This document shows, one piece after another, positions 50,639 to 60,192 of a stretch of 64,000 nucleotides of DNA. How positions within the stretch are numbered: the first letter of the stretch is position 1; the number at the start of each line of letters is the position of its first letter. The stretch is from an uncultured archaeon. Lineage in GTDB: Archaea > Thermoproteota > Bathyarchaeia > 40CM-2-53-6 > CALIRQ01. The notes under the pieces were generated by a model, which worked only from the letters and a program-made list of their open reading frames with translations, searched no databases and was not told the origin of the DNA. The DNA is taken from NCBI GenBank assembly GCA_938042195.1, contig CALIRQ010000019.1, positions 32,445 to 96,444 of the forward strand, in the 5' to 3' direction. The translations under genes were made by a program, and so were the position numbers.

Positions 50639-52991
50639 CTAGCCGGGATCCTTGATGCATCTCGACAGCGCCTCGGCGACATCGGGTAGCCCTAGTTCCC
50701 TCAGCCTTTCGGGCCTCGGGATCCCCGTTTCCGGATCCCAACCCCTTGTGGCATAAAATTCGTCCTTCGCTCCCTCGAACTCCTCCCTAGGAACGACCCT
50801 TCCGCCCGGATCCGGGTTCGAGAACCAATATTCGTAAAGGGTATCGGATCCTCGCCTCCTCCCCTCCCTAACGAGCTGGGCCCTCTCCAAGTTGTAGATC
50901 CTCTCGCCCACCAAGAGCAGATCCTCCAAGCTGAACTCTAAGCCCGTAGCCGCCGATAACAATCCATTCAGTACTGTGGGATCGCCCATGTGATCCTTGG
51001 TGGAGGGGCTCGAGAATATCGGGACGGTCCAATCGCAAAGCACGAGCGCGCTGAAGGCCCTGGAATAGTTCTGGCATATGGCGGCGGCGCGGGCCTTCCC
51101 CCTATAGTTGGAATGATCAGCCACCTCGGTGGAGCCGAAGATCCTTTCGCAAATGGCATCCCTTTCACGCTCCTTTACCCCGAACGGCTCGGGCCAAAGG
51201 AGCCTAGTGACCAAAAGATGCCTTATCGCATGCGTATCTATCATCGGATCCCTGCTATCGAAGGCCCAAAGTAGGGCCACTATCGGATAGCTCCGTACGT
51301 CGTCGTGCTGGTTTTGGCCATAGGCGAACCAAAGCGCCTCGTAGAGCTCCTCGGCACCCCTCAAGATCTCGGCCGCCCTCGCGCTCCCCTCCGATAGAAT
51401 CCCCGCGGGCCCCTCCCTGAGGGCTATGCTCCTCAGCAGCTTTTCCGCGAACTCCATGCTGCCTATTCTCCCAAGGGGGAGTCCTATCGAATCGTCGTCA
51501 ATCAAGCCCCTATCCCTCATCCTCGCCAACCAAGGGATCATGCTAACCAGCTCGAAGCAATCAACGCCGAGGTCGTTCGCCATCAGGGTCGCATGGAAGA
51601 AGGCCCGATCCCCCTCCTCGGATCCATCGCCGTGATAATCGTACGCATAATCCCTGTAAAACCACCCATCGCATTTCTCGGACCCGCTCCCGACCCCGGG
51701 CACGGAGCAGAAGCCATCGCAGGCGGCGGGGCAGGAGTGGCAGGAGAAGTAACGCCTCCTATATTTTGAGAAGGGCAATAGGCGCTTATCGGGCAACGCC
51801 CTAGTCCAGCCCAGCCCACCGCCCCCTCCGCCCATGGGATGAGGGACCATGAGGGACTTTGCGTATTCGCAAACCTCCAAGAACCTCTTGGGATCGGCCA
51901 CCTTTACATCGCCCGTTCCCCTTACCGCTATGGCCTTGAGGTTCTTCGAGCCCATGACGCCGCCGAAGCCGCTATGGCCCGATGCCCTCCCAGTTTGCGT
52001 TTGGATCGTGGCGATCCGGCTCAAGTTCTCGCCGGCGGGCCCTATGCAAAGGGTTTCGACCTTTCGGCCCAGCTGATGGGCTATCTCGCGCTGCGTCGCG
52101 AACGTCCCCTTCCCCCATAGGCCCGTTGCCCTCCGGATCTCCACCTCCTCATCCAACACGGATATGTAAACGGGCCTCTCGGCCCTCCCCTCGACCACCA
52201 AGCCATCGTAGCCCGCGTACTTTAGCTCTGGCCCCCAATCCCCGCCCACGGAAGACTTGGTGGAATGCTCGACCGGATGGAGGCTGGGGGACTTCGATCC
52301 TACTACGATCTTCGCTGAGCAGGGGGCTATCGTCCCGGTCAGCGGGCCCGTCATGAAGATCAGCTTGTTCCCGGGATCGAATGGCCCCACTTCGGGAGGG
52401 ACCTCGTTCCACAAGATCCTCGCGACGATCCCGACGCCGCCTAGTAATCCTTGGAATATTTCCCCGTATCCTCGGTCCAAACGTCCTCCGAGGATAGATC
52501 TACCCTCAGGATCTTCCCGACCCATCCGAAGGGACCGCTCAAATCCCCTCACCTTTATGGCGCCCTGTGGGCACCATTTGGCGCAAAGGGCCTCCCCCAT
52601 GCATAGATCGCATTTGACGCATACCCCCTCCACCTCGTCGTAGAAGATGGCGCCGTATGGGCAGGCATTCATGCAGGCCTTACATCCGGTGCATTTCGAG
52701 GCATTTATCACGACGAATCCTCCCGCCCTGATCGACATCGCGCCCTCTATGCCGCAAGTATCATAGCAAGGCGGCGGTTGGCAGCCCTTACAGGCGAGGA
52801 TGGAGGACGTCGCCGCTGAAGAGGTCCTTGCGAACCGCCAAAAGCCCCCTCTTCGGATTAAATGCACCCGTATGGGATATCGAGCAAATTAGCTTGCAAA
52901 TGCTACATCCTATGCAGCGATCGGCCTCAACTAGAATCAGGTCCTCGGACAAGGATACCGCCTCCGACGGAGGTTTTTGAACGCCGGCCAT
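50639..52991 (-). CDS. Aldehyde:ferredoxin oxidoreductase-family protein with N-terminal ferredoxin domain; one frameshift
   Basis: The ferredoxin part starts at ATG 52991 (C-I-G-C-S-I-C-K-L-I-C) and leaves frame after F-S-G-D-V near 52800. The next frame continues with C-K-G-C-Q-P-P-P-C and two further Cys motifs, so about four Fe-S clusters are likely. The AOR body follows: G-F-G-G-V-M-G-S-K-N-L-K-A-I near the tungstopterin, C-H-S-C-P-A-A-C for its cluster and G-V-D-C-F-E-L. Total about 783 residues. Tungsten AORs oxidise aldehydes or reduce acids with ferredoxin. The ferredoxin fusion resembles BamB-like members more than classic AOR. A one-base insertion or two-base deletion would explain the shift. 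Confidence 0.85.
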
Positions 52992-53140
52992 AAGGCTAAG
53001 CTTGGGATCGACTCGCTCCGCAGGGGACCACGAACCTCCACTTTGCCCGGCATCCGATTTTAAAGGGATCGGAATCCCCCCATCCCCGGAAAGGTTTAAG
53101 GCTTAAATCCCTCAGGGCTCAAATCCTCCCCGATCAGGGG

Positions 53141-54739
53141 ATGAAGCGAAACCCCCTCGCCTTGGCCCTATTGCTCTTGTTGTTGCCATTGCTGCCCCAG
53201 CTCCCCATAGGATCGAGGATCGCCTCAGCTCAAACTTGGATCGGGATCTGGTCCGCCCCAATGGAGCTGTCGGCCGAGGGGGACCAATTTGATCCAAGGG
53301 CGGCCGTGGGCGCCAATGGAACGCTTTCCGTCGCTTGGTGGGGGTCCGGGCAAGCGCAAGGCATATTCTATCTGGAGAGGGCGCCGGATGGCACATGGAG
53401 GCCCAAGGAGGCAGTGATCCAAGGCGGGGGCCAATATGCGCCCGACTTGGCCTTGGGATCCGATGGATCAGTTCACATAACTTGGTTCGGCGACGCGGGC
53501 GGCGGAGTGACGCAGATCCGTTATGCGTGGCGGCCCCCAGGGGGCCCTTGGAGAGGGCCGGAGCAGATAACGAGGGGTTCCTATAATCAGCGATATCCGA
53601 GGCTGGCCATCGGGCCGGACGGATCCATCCACTCCGTTTGGATTGGGACATCGGCCTCCAGCCCCCTGAAGGAGCAAGTCTTCTATTCCAAATGGAGGCC
53701 GGGTGGGGGGATCGGGGAGCCCTTGCCCCTCACGGAGGAGGAGTTCGAACAAGGTAGGGCGGATGTGGCCGTGGCCCCGGATGGATCGGTCCATGTGGTT
53801 TGGAGCGGCCGTTCCGCATCGAGCCCGGTGGATGAGCAGATCAGGTATAGGCGAATGGCCCCGGATGGGAAATGGTCCGGTATCTTGGAGCTGACCAGCG
53901 GGGCGGGATCGAAGAGGGATCCGCAGGTCCTCGCCGATCGCGAGGGGCGCATCCATGTCGTTTGGAGCGGAGGGGGGATTTGGTACGCCAGCGGTAGGGG
54001 AGGCGCATTCGAGGTGGTGGAGCAGATCATCGACGAGCCCAGCGCCAGCCTCCCCACATTGGCCGTTTCCGGATCCGGAAGGATCCACGTCGCTTGGATG
54101 ACCCCGGGCTCGTTGAAGGGGAGGGGTAGGGATCCCAAAGGGGGATGGGGCCCCTTGGAGGCGATCTCGCAGGGCGAGGGCCCCCAATGGTCCCCGTGCC
54201 TAGCCATAAGCCCTTGGGGAACGCTCCACCTCGTGTGGCACGGCACCTCGAGGGTCTCCAAGGATTATAGGATTAGGTATTCCTTCTCGGCGATCGGGGG
54301 CTTTGAACTTCGGGCGGAGCCCAGTTCCTTGAGGATCGAAGCCGGCGGCGAGGGCGAGCTCAAGGTCGCGGCGATGGCCTTGGGGGGCTTCTCGGCGCCC
54401 ATTCATCTGAAGATCCAAGGGGGCCCAAAGGGCCTCTCCGTGAAGTATGAGGCGATCCTGAAACCCAACGCCACGGCCCGGATCAGGATATCCGCCCCGG
54501 AGGCGATCAAGCAATGGGCCGGGAACTTATTGATAACAGCATTCTCGGAAGGCCTCACTAAGACGGCCTCCGTGAGGCTGGAGATCGAGCCCAAGGGGGG
54601 ATGGCAGCTCCCGTTGGCGATCCCATCCTCGCCTTGGGCATGGGCCGCGTTGGCCATCCTTTTGGCGGCAGCCGTATTAGCGTATATTAGGGCGCGGGGG
54701 AGGAAGCGGAGGGCCAGGCTATATTATAGGAGGATCTGA
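53141..54739 (+). CDS. Secreted, membrane-anchored beta-propeller protein (sialidase-like repeats)
   Basis: 532 aa. Signal peptide (K-R-N-P then a Leu-rich core) to about residue 30. Six or seven repeats of about 50 residues follow, each with D/G-S-V/I-H-x-x-W or G-R-I-H-V-x-W, the Asp-box-like pattern of BNR/sialidase propellers. An Ig-like domain from about 385 shares G-F-S-A-P-I-H-L with the 48-kb protein. A C-terminal membrane helix (W-A-W-A-A-L-A-I-L-L-A) and R-K-R-R tail anchor it, topology outside-in. No sialidase catalytic residues were identified; binding or scaffolding is more likely. The start is ATG 53141 after a TTTAAG TATA-like site. Confidence 0.85.
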   Translation: MKRNPLALALLLLLLPLLPQLPIGSRIASAQTWIGIWSAPMELSAEGDQFDPRAAVGANGTLSVAWWGSGQAQGIFYLERAPDGTWRPKEAVIQGGGQYAPDLALGSDGSVHITWFGDAGGGVTQIRYAWRPPGGPWRGPEQITRGSYNQRYPRLAIGPDGSIHSVWIGTSASSPLKEQVFYSKWRPGGGIGEPLPLTEEEFEQGRADVAVAPDGSVHVVWSGRSASSPVDEQIRYRRMAPDGKWSGILELTSGAGSKRDPQVLADREGRIHVVWSGGGIWYASGRGGAFEVVEQIIDEPSASLPTLAVSGSGRIHVAWMTPGSLKGRGRDPKGGWGPLEAISQGEGPQWSPCLAISPWGTLHLVWHGTSRVSKDYRIRYSFSAIGGFELRAEPSSLRIEAGGEGELKVAAMALGGFSAPIHLKIQGGPKGLSVKYEAILKPNATARIRISAPEAIKQWAGNLLITAFSEGLTKTASVRLEIEPKGGWQLPLAIPSSPWAWAALAILLAAAVLAYIRARGRKRRARLYYRRI

Positions 54740-54799
54740 TCCGAATGGAATGGGCATAGAATCCCCTCAATCGATTCGAGTCAAGCTTATTTATCGGCA

Positions 54800-55123
54800 A
54801 TGGATATCGTATTGGGTCGGGGAATCGCGTTGTCATACATCCCCTATCGCCAATTTGCGCGAGCCCCTTATCCCCCGCCCGCCCCTCCTCCGGGCTATTA
54901 TCTCATCCGCCAAAGCCCGCCCCAACCTTTCGTATATCAACCGCCGCCACAAATTCTCTGGCATATCCCGAGCCCCGAGATCTATTATCAGCCTCCCCCG
55001 AGGATTATAGAGATCCCGAGGCCGCCGGAGCGGATCATCTACCAGCCTCCGCCGGTCATGGCGATTCGACCATCGCCTCCCTTGAGGGCCTACGTCTACG
55101 ACCCACCCTATAGGATCCTATAG
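54800..55123 (+). CDS. Proline/tyrosine-rich low-complexity protein
   Basis: About 107 aa (or less if TTG 54812 is used). About one residue in three is proline, with Y-Q-P-P-P three times plus I-P-R-P-P, Y-P-P-P-A-P-P-P and Y-V-Y-D-P-P. The tract is unlike its neighbours. The open frame ends cleanly before nth, and the repeats are at the protein level with varying codons, which supports real coding. There is no signal peptide or membrane helix. P-P-Y/P-P-P-rich proteins often bind SH3/WW-like or profilin-like partners, but no function can be claimed. Confidence 0.5.
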   Translation: MDIVLGRGIALSYIPYRQFARAPYPPPAPPPGYYLIRQSPPQPFVYQPPPQILWHIPSPEIYYQPPPRIIEIPRPPERIIYQPPPVMAIRPSPPLRAYVYDPPYRIL

Positions 55124-55190
55124 GGTGGCTTAGGCCCGATCGCACCCGCTCCCATTGGGGGATCGGGGCCAGCTGGAGTGGAGGGGAAAA

Positions 55191-55838
55191 TTGGCCACAT
55201 CGGCGAGGAGGGAGAGGGCGAGGCAACTCATATCGATCCTGGAGAGGGAGTATCCGAACGCGAGGATAGCGCTGAACTACAGCAATCCACTTGAGTTATT
55301 GGTCGCGACGATGCTCTCGGCCCAATGCACCGATGAAAGGGTGAACAGGGTTACCAAGGAGCTCTTCAAAAAGTATAGGACCGCGGAGGATTATGCGAAC
55401 GCGGACCTCACGGAACTGGAGGCGATGATAAGGCCGACCGGGTTCTATAGGGCCAAGGCCAGGAACTTGAAGGAGGCCGCGAGGATCCTCGTGGAGAGGT
55501 TCGGCTCGGAGGTCCCGAAGGGGATGGATGAATTGCTCGAGTTACCCGGCGTGGCGAGGAAGACCGCGAACATAGTCCTGGCCAACGCGTACGGGATCGT
55601 GGAGGGGATCGCCGTGGATACCCATGTGAGGAGGCTGTCGAGGAGGCTGGGGTTGACGAAGGAGGAAGATCAGGGCGCGATAGAGAGGGATTTGATGGGG
55701 ATAGTGCCCAAGGAGCATTGGAACAAGATAACCTATCTCCTGATGGAGCATGGGAGAAGGGTTTGCAAGGCGAGGAAGCCCGCTTGCGATGCTTGCGCGG
55801 TGAGCAAGCTCTGCCCCTCGGCCTTCAAGGTCAAATGA
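55191..55838 (+). CDS. nth: Endonuclease III (DNA glycosylase/AP lyase)
   Basis: About 215 aa. Helix-hairpin-helix [10 protein letters not shown] with the catalytic Lys near residue 118, V-D-T-H-V-R-R with the catalytic Asp near 137, and the 4Fe-4S loop [17 protein letters not shown] (C-x6-C-x2-C-x5-C). It removes oxidised pyrimidines from DNA. TTG 55191 gives the family N-terminus; the frame opens at 55155. The stop overlaps the next gene's ATG (ATGA), so the two repair genes are coupled. Confidence 0.95.
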   Translation: MATSARRERARQLISILEREYPNARIALNYSNPLELLVATMLSAQCTDERVNRVTKELFKKYRTAEDYANADLTELEAMIRPTGFYRAKARNLKEAARILVERFGSEVPKGMDELLELPGVARKTANIVLANAYGIVEGIAVDTHVRRLSRRLGLTKEEDQGAIERDLMGIVPKEHWNKITYLLMEHGRRVCKARKPACDACAVSKLCPSAFKVK

Positions 55839-56308
55839 TGGCGGTTCAAATGGGCTTGGAGGAATATAGGAGGAAGAGGGACTTCCGGAGGACCCCCGAG
55901 CCGAGCGGGGAGGGAGGTCCGAGGCAGGGCCCGGGCAGGATCTACGTCATACAAAGGCATCACGCGTCGCATCTCCACTACGACCTAAGGCTGGAGAAGG
56001 ATGGCGTCCTCAAGAGCTGGGCCATACCGAAGGAGCCCCCGGATAGGCCCGGGGTTAGGAGGCTCGCCGTCCAAACGGAGGATCATCCAATCGAATATGC
56101 GGATTTCGAGGGGATAATACCCGAAGGCATGTACGGCGCCGGGAAGGTGGAGATATGGGATAGGGGGACCTACGAGCCGATCGAGGAGGGCGAGGGAAAA
56201 TGGACATTTCGCATAAACGGCGAGAGGTTGAAGGGCGAGTATTGCCTCATCAAGTTCAGGGCTGAGGCGGGCGATAAGAACTGGTTGTTCTTCAAGAAGA
56301 AGGGCTGA
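55835..56308 (+). CDS. LigD-type 3'-phosphoesterase domain protein
   Basis: 157 aa, standalone version of the phosphoesterase domain of bacterial Lig[14 protein letters not shown] near residue 40 holds the metal-binding His/Asp, then [21 protein letters not shown] near 85, and W-L-F-F-K-K at the end. It trims 3'-phosphates and terminal ribonucleotides to leave ligatable 3'-OH ends. It overlaps nth by 4 bp and precedes a UDG gene, making a base-excision-repair cluster. Confidence 0.93.
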   Translation: MMAVQMGLEEYRRKRDFRRTPEPSGEGGPRQGPGRIYVIQRHHASHLHYDLRLEKDGVLKSWAIPKEPPDRPGVRRLAVQTEDHPIEYADFEGIIPEGMYGAGKVEIWDRGTYEPIEEGEGKWTFRINGERLKGEYCLIKFRAEAGDKNWLFFKKKG

Positions 56309-56346
56309 GCCCTGGGGCAGTCCATCGCGTCGATCCCCGGCTGGAG

Positions 56347-56922
56347 TTGGAGAGGCTGGCCGAGGCGATACGCCGTTGTAGGAAATGCCCCCTGCATAGG
56401 GCGAGGAATAGGGCCGTGCCCGGCGAAGGGCCCCACGACGCCGCCATATTCTTCATAGGCGAGGGCCCCGGGAGGGCTGAAGATCGCGAGGGCAGGCCCT
56501 TCGTCGGAAGGGCTGGCAAGGTCCTCGATGGGTTGCTATCCGGAATAGGGCTCGAGCGGGCTCGGGTATTCATAGGGAACGTGGTCAAATGCCGGCCAAT
56601 CGATGCGCGAGGCGGGGATAGGAGGCCTACGGAAGAGGAGGTCAAGGCCTGCTCGCCATATTTGGATAAGCAGCTGGAGCTCATAAGGCCAAGGATAATA
56701 TGCACCTTGGGCGATACGGCCACTAGATACGCCCTCAAGAGGTATGGGCTTGCCCCCTCAAGGATCCGCGAGTTGCATGGCCGAGCGCTCAGGGTCGGCG
56801 ACTCCATCCTATTGCCCATGTTCCATCCCTCGGCCGCCCTATACAGGGCGCGACTTATGGCCTCGATGCGCGAGGACTTCGGGAGGCTAAGGGCCCTCCT
56901 CTCCGATTTGGGGATCGCTTGA
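56347..56922 (+). CDS. Family-4 uracil-DNA glycosylase
   Basis: 191 aa. C-R-K-C-P-L-H near residue 11 with later C's for the 4Fe-4S cluster, motif A G-E-G-P-G-R-A-E-D near 38, P-F-V-G-R-A-G, N-V-V-K-C-R-P near 78 and motif B H-P-S-A near 157. These define the thermostable family-4 UDG that removes uracil arising by cytosine deamination, important at high temperature. The start is TTG 56347, 39 bp after the phosphoesterase stop, likely one operon with nth. Confidence 0.94.
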   Translation: MERLAEAIRRCRKCPLHRARNRAVPGEGPHDAAIFFIGEGPGRAEDREGRPFVGRAGKVLDGLLSGIGLERARVFIGNVVKCRPIDARGGDRRPTEEEVKACSPYLDKQLELIRPRIICTLGDTATRYALKRYGLAPSRIRELHGRALRVGDSILLPMFHPSAALYRARLMASMREDFGRLRALLSDLGIA

Positions 56923-56982
56923 TGGAGGGGCCGCCCCGATCCGCGACATCGTTTTATTGTTCGCGTATGAGATCGATCGCGA

Positions 56983-58422
56983 TTGGGCTTGGAATACGGG
57001 CGCTTGAGCGAGGGATTGATCGCCGAGCTGGAATCCATAGTGGGGCCGGAGAACATATCCACGAGGGCCGAGGACCTGCTCTGCGGATCTTATGAGGCGA
57101 CCCCGCTGATCGAGTGTAAGCCGGATGCGATCTTGGCGCCGAGGACCGCGGAGCAGATTTCCGAGATCCTCGTATTGGCGAATCGCCACCGCATACCCGT
57201 TACGCCGAGGGGGGCTGGTACGAGCTTGGCCGGCAACTCCTTGACGGTGGCGGGCGGGATATGCCTCGATATGAGCTCCATGAAGTCCATACTGGAGTTC
57301 GATGGGGCGAATCAGACGATCGCGGTGGAGCCCGGCGTCGTGTGCGATACATTGAACGATTACTTGGCGGATCGCGGCTTCTTCTTCCCCCCGGACCCGG
57401 CCAGCAGCTCGGCCGCCACGATAGGGGGAATGGTCGCCAATAACAGCGGCGGGAACAGGGCCCTGAAGTACGGCGTTACCAAGGATCACGTCCTATGGCT
57501 GGAGGCGGTCCTGCCAACCGGGGAGATCGTCAGGACGGGCTCGAGGACCTTGAAATCGGTTTCGGGCTACGATTTAACTAGGCTCCTAATAGGCTCGGAG
57601 GGGACCCTGGCCGTTATCACCAAGGTCGGGCTAAAGGTGATGCCCCTCCCCGAGGCCCGCGCGGTATCCCTGTACATATTTGACGATGTCGAGGAGGCGG
57701 TGAGGACCGCCGTCGAGATAAAGTCCTCGGGGATCCTGCCGAGCATGTTGGAGTTCATGGACGAGGCATCCTCGAAGGCCTCCTTCGAATACGCCAAGAT
57801 GGATTGCCCGGAGGGTTGCGCCGTGCTCGTTGAATGCGATGGCTGGAGGGAGGCGGTGGAGAGGGAGGCGGAATCGATCCATAGGATAGCCCTGAGGAGG
57901 GGGCCGAAGTTCTTCGAAAGGGCCTCCTCCCGGGAGGAGATGGAGCGCCTCATCTCCGCTAGGAAGGCCGCCCTCCCCGCCCTTTCTAGGATCGCGCCGA
58001 CGATATTCATGGAGGATTTCACGGTCCCGATGACGAAGATCCCAGAGGCTTACGCGAGGATAGCCAGAATACCGGAGGGGCTGGATGCGCCGATTGGTAT
58101 AAGCACCTTCGGCCACATAGGCGAGGGGAACCTCCATCCGAATTTCCTCTTCGATGGGAGCGATCCGGAGCAAAGGAGGGCCTTTAGGAAGGCCCTTGAC
58201 GTATTGTATAGGGAGGTCGTCATACCATTGGGAGGGAGCATCACCGGGGAGCATGGGGTTGGGCTATCCAGGGGGGATTACATGGAGCTCGAGCACGGGG
58301 CGAGGGTCGTGGGCCTGATGCGGGAGATAAAGAGGGTATTCGACCCGAACATGATCCTGAACCCATATAAGGCGAAGGGCGGGCCTTGGCCACCGCCCAT
58401 GGATATCGGAGGCCCTCATTGA
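56983..58422 (+). CDS. glcD: FAD-linked oxidase, glycolate/D-lactate dehydrogenase GlcD type
   Basis: 479 aa. FAD domain P-D-A-I-L-A-P-R near residue 47, P-R-G-A-G-T-S-L-A-G-N near 76, P-P-D-P-A-S-S-S-A-A-T-I-G-G near 137 and S-V-S-G-Y-D-L-T near 190. C-terminal domain has F-G-H-I-G-E-G-N-L-H-P-N near 375 and G-E-H-G-V-G near 423, conserved in D-2-hydroxyacid dehydrogenases. It oxidises glycolate, D-lactate or a similar acid and passes electrons to the Fe-S subunit next door, whose ATG overlaps its stop. TTG 56983 is the start. Confidence 0.94.
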   Translation: MGLEYGRLSEGLIAELESIVGPENISTRAEDLLCGSYEATPLIECKPDAILAPRTAEQISEILVLANRHRIPVTPRGAGTSLAGNSLTVAGGICLDMSSMKSILEFDGANQTIAVEPGVVCDTLNDYLADRGFFFPPDPASSSAATIGGMVANNSGGNRALKYGVTKDHVLWLEAVLPTGEIVRTGSRTLKSVSGYDLTRLLIGSEGTLAVITKVGLKVMPLPEARAVSLYIFDDVEEAVRTAVEIKSSGILPSMLEFMDEASSKASFEYAKMDCPEGCAVLVECDGWREAVEREAESIHRIALRRGPKFFERASSREEMERLISARKAALPALSRIAPTIFMEDFTVPMTKIPEAYARIARIPEGLDAPIGISTFGHIGEGNLHPNFLFDGSDPEQRRAFRKALDVLYREVVIPLGGSITGEHGVGLSRGDYMELEHGARVVGLMREIKRVFDPNMILNPYKAKGGPWPPPMDIGGPH

Positions 58423-59585
58423 TGCCGGGCACCTTGGAGGGCCCCCTAAAGGCCTTCGCGGGGGATCTGGATAAATGCGTCAGATGCGGGTTCTGCAGGG
58501 AGCTCTGCCCCGTGGGCGACCTATATCCATGGGAGGCGAACTTCCCAAGGGGCAAAGTACAGTTGCTTAGGGCCTTGGCGAGGGGAAGCCTCCGGGTTTC
58601 CAATTATATCGTGGACCGGATGTATTTCTGTACGACCTGCGGCTATTGCTCGAAGCGGTGCCCATCCGGGGTTAGGACGAACGAAGCTTTCGAGGCGGCC
58701 AGAGCGGAGTTCATTGGGCTCGGCCTAAGGGCCCCGGAGGGGCACCTGAGGGTGGTGGAGAGCGTATTAAGGCTCGGCAATCCCTTCGGGGAGGCGGAGG
58801 GGGATAGGGAGCGCTGGATGCCGCCTTGGCTGAGGGCCGGGAGGAGGTCAAAGGTGCTCTATTGGGCCGGTTGCATGGCATCATATAGGCTCGAGGAAAC
58901 GGCCATCTCGACGGCGAAGATATTGAACGCGGCAGGATTGGATTTCACGACGCTGGGCAGGGCTGAGGGGGACTGCGGATCGATCCTTATAAGGACCGGC
59001 TATTGGAGGGAGGCCGAGAGGTTGGCTAGGGAGAACACGAAGAAGTTCGAGGGGCTCGGCATCGGGACCTTGGTCACCTCTTGCCCGGGTTGCTTCAGGA
59101 CCTTCGCCAACGATTACCCCAAGCTCTTCGGGATAGACTTGGAGCGGGATCTGGGCTTGGAGATACTCCACTCCTCCCAACTCTTCGAGAGGCTGATGAG
59201 GGAGGGGAGGATAATCGCATCGGGCCTAGATATGAAGGTGACCTATCACGACCCATGCCATCTGGGGAGGCATATGGGCGTATACGATCCCCCTAGGAAC
59301 GTCATTCGAGGCGCTGGGGCGGAGCTGGTCGAGCATTCGAAATCGCGCTGGCTCGCCTCCTGTTGCGGCGCGGGCGGAGGCTTCAGGTCCGCCCATGGCG
59401 AACTCTCCCTAAGGCAGGCAGCTAGGAGGGCGGGGCAACTCTCCGATTTGGCCGTCAATGCGATCGTCACCGCATGCCCGTTTTGCGTCGTGAACCTGAG
59501 GAGGGGGATCGAGGTGTTCGGTAGCGATATGCCCGTCTACGACCTCCCGGCGTTCCTAGAGGGCGCCACATCCAGGGCCAAGTGA
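58422..59585 (+). CDS. glcF: Fe-S subunit with CCG domains (GlcF/HdrD-like)
   Basis: 387 aa. Two 4Fe-4S motifs at the start (C-V-R-C-G-F-C-R-E-L-C-P and C-T-T-C-G-Y-C-S-K-R-C-P), then two CCG domains: C-P-G-C-F near 220 and H-D-P-C-H-L near 278 with S-C-C-G-A-G-G-G near 312 and C-P-F-C near 351. It passes electrons from GlcD to an unknown acceptor. Its ATG lies within the stop of glcD (TGATG), showing translational coupling. The end overlaps the convergent gene at 59537 by 49 bp. Confidence 0.93.
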   Translation: MPGTLEGPLKAFAGDLDKCVRCGFCRELCPVGDLYPWEANFPRGKVQLLRALARGSLRVSNYIVDRMYFCTTCGYCSKRCPSGVRTNEAFEAARAEFIGLGLRAPEGHLRVVESVLRLGNPFGEAEGDRERWMPPWLRAGRRSKVLYWAGCMASYRLEETAISTAKILNAAGLDFTTLGRAEGDCGSILIRTGYWREAERLARENTKKFEGLGIGTLVTSCPGCFRTFANDYPKLFGIDLERDLGLEILHSSQLFERLMREGRIIASGLDMKVTYHDPCHLGRHMGVYDPPRNVIRGAGAELVEHSKSRWLASCCGAGGGFRSAHGELSLRQAARRAGQLSDLAVNAIVTACPFCVVNLRRGIEVFGSDMPVYDLPAFLEGATSRAK

Positions 59586-60094
59586 TGAAGCCCGCCCGAA
59601 TCAGGGGCGCCGAGGGGCGATCGGCTCCAGAGTCGACTCAGGCCCAATAGCGAGAGGGCCAATGCCATGAGCGCCAGCGCCAATATGGGCAACGAGCCCC
59701 TAGGGGCCTCCGGGATGAACGTGAAGCCCAGCTGCGCGCTGGCGTCCTCGAACCCGGGCTTGCTGGCGGTCAAGAAAGCCCTATAGGGCCCGGCTTCGGA
59801 GCCAACCGGCATCTTAAATTCGTAATTGAACCGGCCCTCGCCATCCGTATATACTAGGTCCAAGGTTATCGGCCTCCCCGACTCGGAGTTGACTTGGATG
59901 GATATCGCTGCATCCCGCACGGGATTCCCGACCTCGTCCTTAAGCACCCCTGAGATCGCTATGACCTCGCCTACGCCATAGGAGGCCTTGGAAATGGAGG
60001 CCGTCAGCAAGAGCTTCGCCCCTTCCGCCGTCGGAAGGGCGGCGAATGCGATGGCCAGCGACGCCAAGAGCAACGCGCTCGCGAGCCCCCTCAA
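59537..60094 (-). CDS. Secreted Ig-like-domain protein with C-terminal membrane helix
   Basis: 185 aa. Signal peptide (residues 1-25, A-E-G-A cleavage-like). One Ig/MG2-like domain follows: S-Y-G-V-G-E-V-I-A-I-S-G-V-L-K-D-E-V-G-N-P-V, then D-G-E-G-R-F-N-Y-E-F near 90. A membrane helix covers about 133-155 with a short basic tail. The domain is the same type as residues 195-290 of the neighbouring 60193 gene, so both likely derive from one surface-protein family. The start is TTG 60094. The last 15 residues overlap glcF. Confidence 0.75.
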   Translation of the reverse strand: MRGLASALLLASLAIAFAALPTAEGAKLLLTASISKASYGVGEVIAISGVLKDEVGNPVRDAAISIQVNSESGRPITLDLVYTDGEGRFNYEFKMPVGSEAGPYRAFLTASKPGFEDASAQLGFTFIPEAPRGSLPILALALMALALSLLGLSRLWSRSPLGAPDSGGLHHLALDVAPSRNAGRS

Positions 60095-60192
60095 ATCGAT
60101 CCACCTTTCCGTGGCCAGCGCGCAACCGGCTCGTATGAGCGTGGGAATAAAAGGTTTAGGTATTCCTCCGGAAGAATCGGGTCGAGGGGATC

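Noticed and set aside
52658..52867. ATG-like start at 52867 for the AOR gene alone.
   Set aside because: The first 20 residues from there are out-of-frame ferredoxin sequence; the true N-terminus is in the other frame from 52991.
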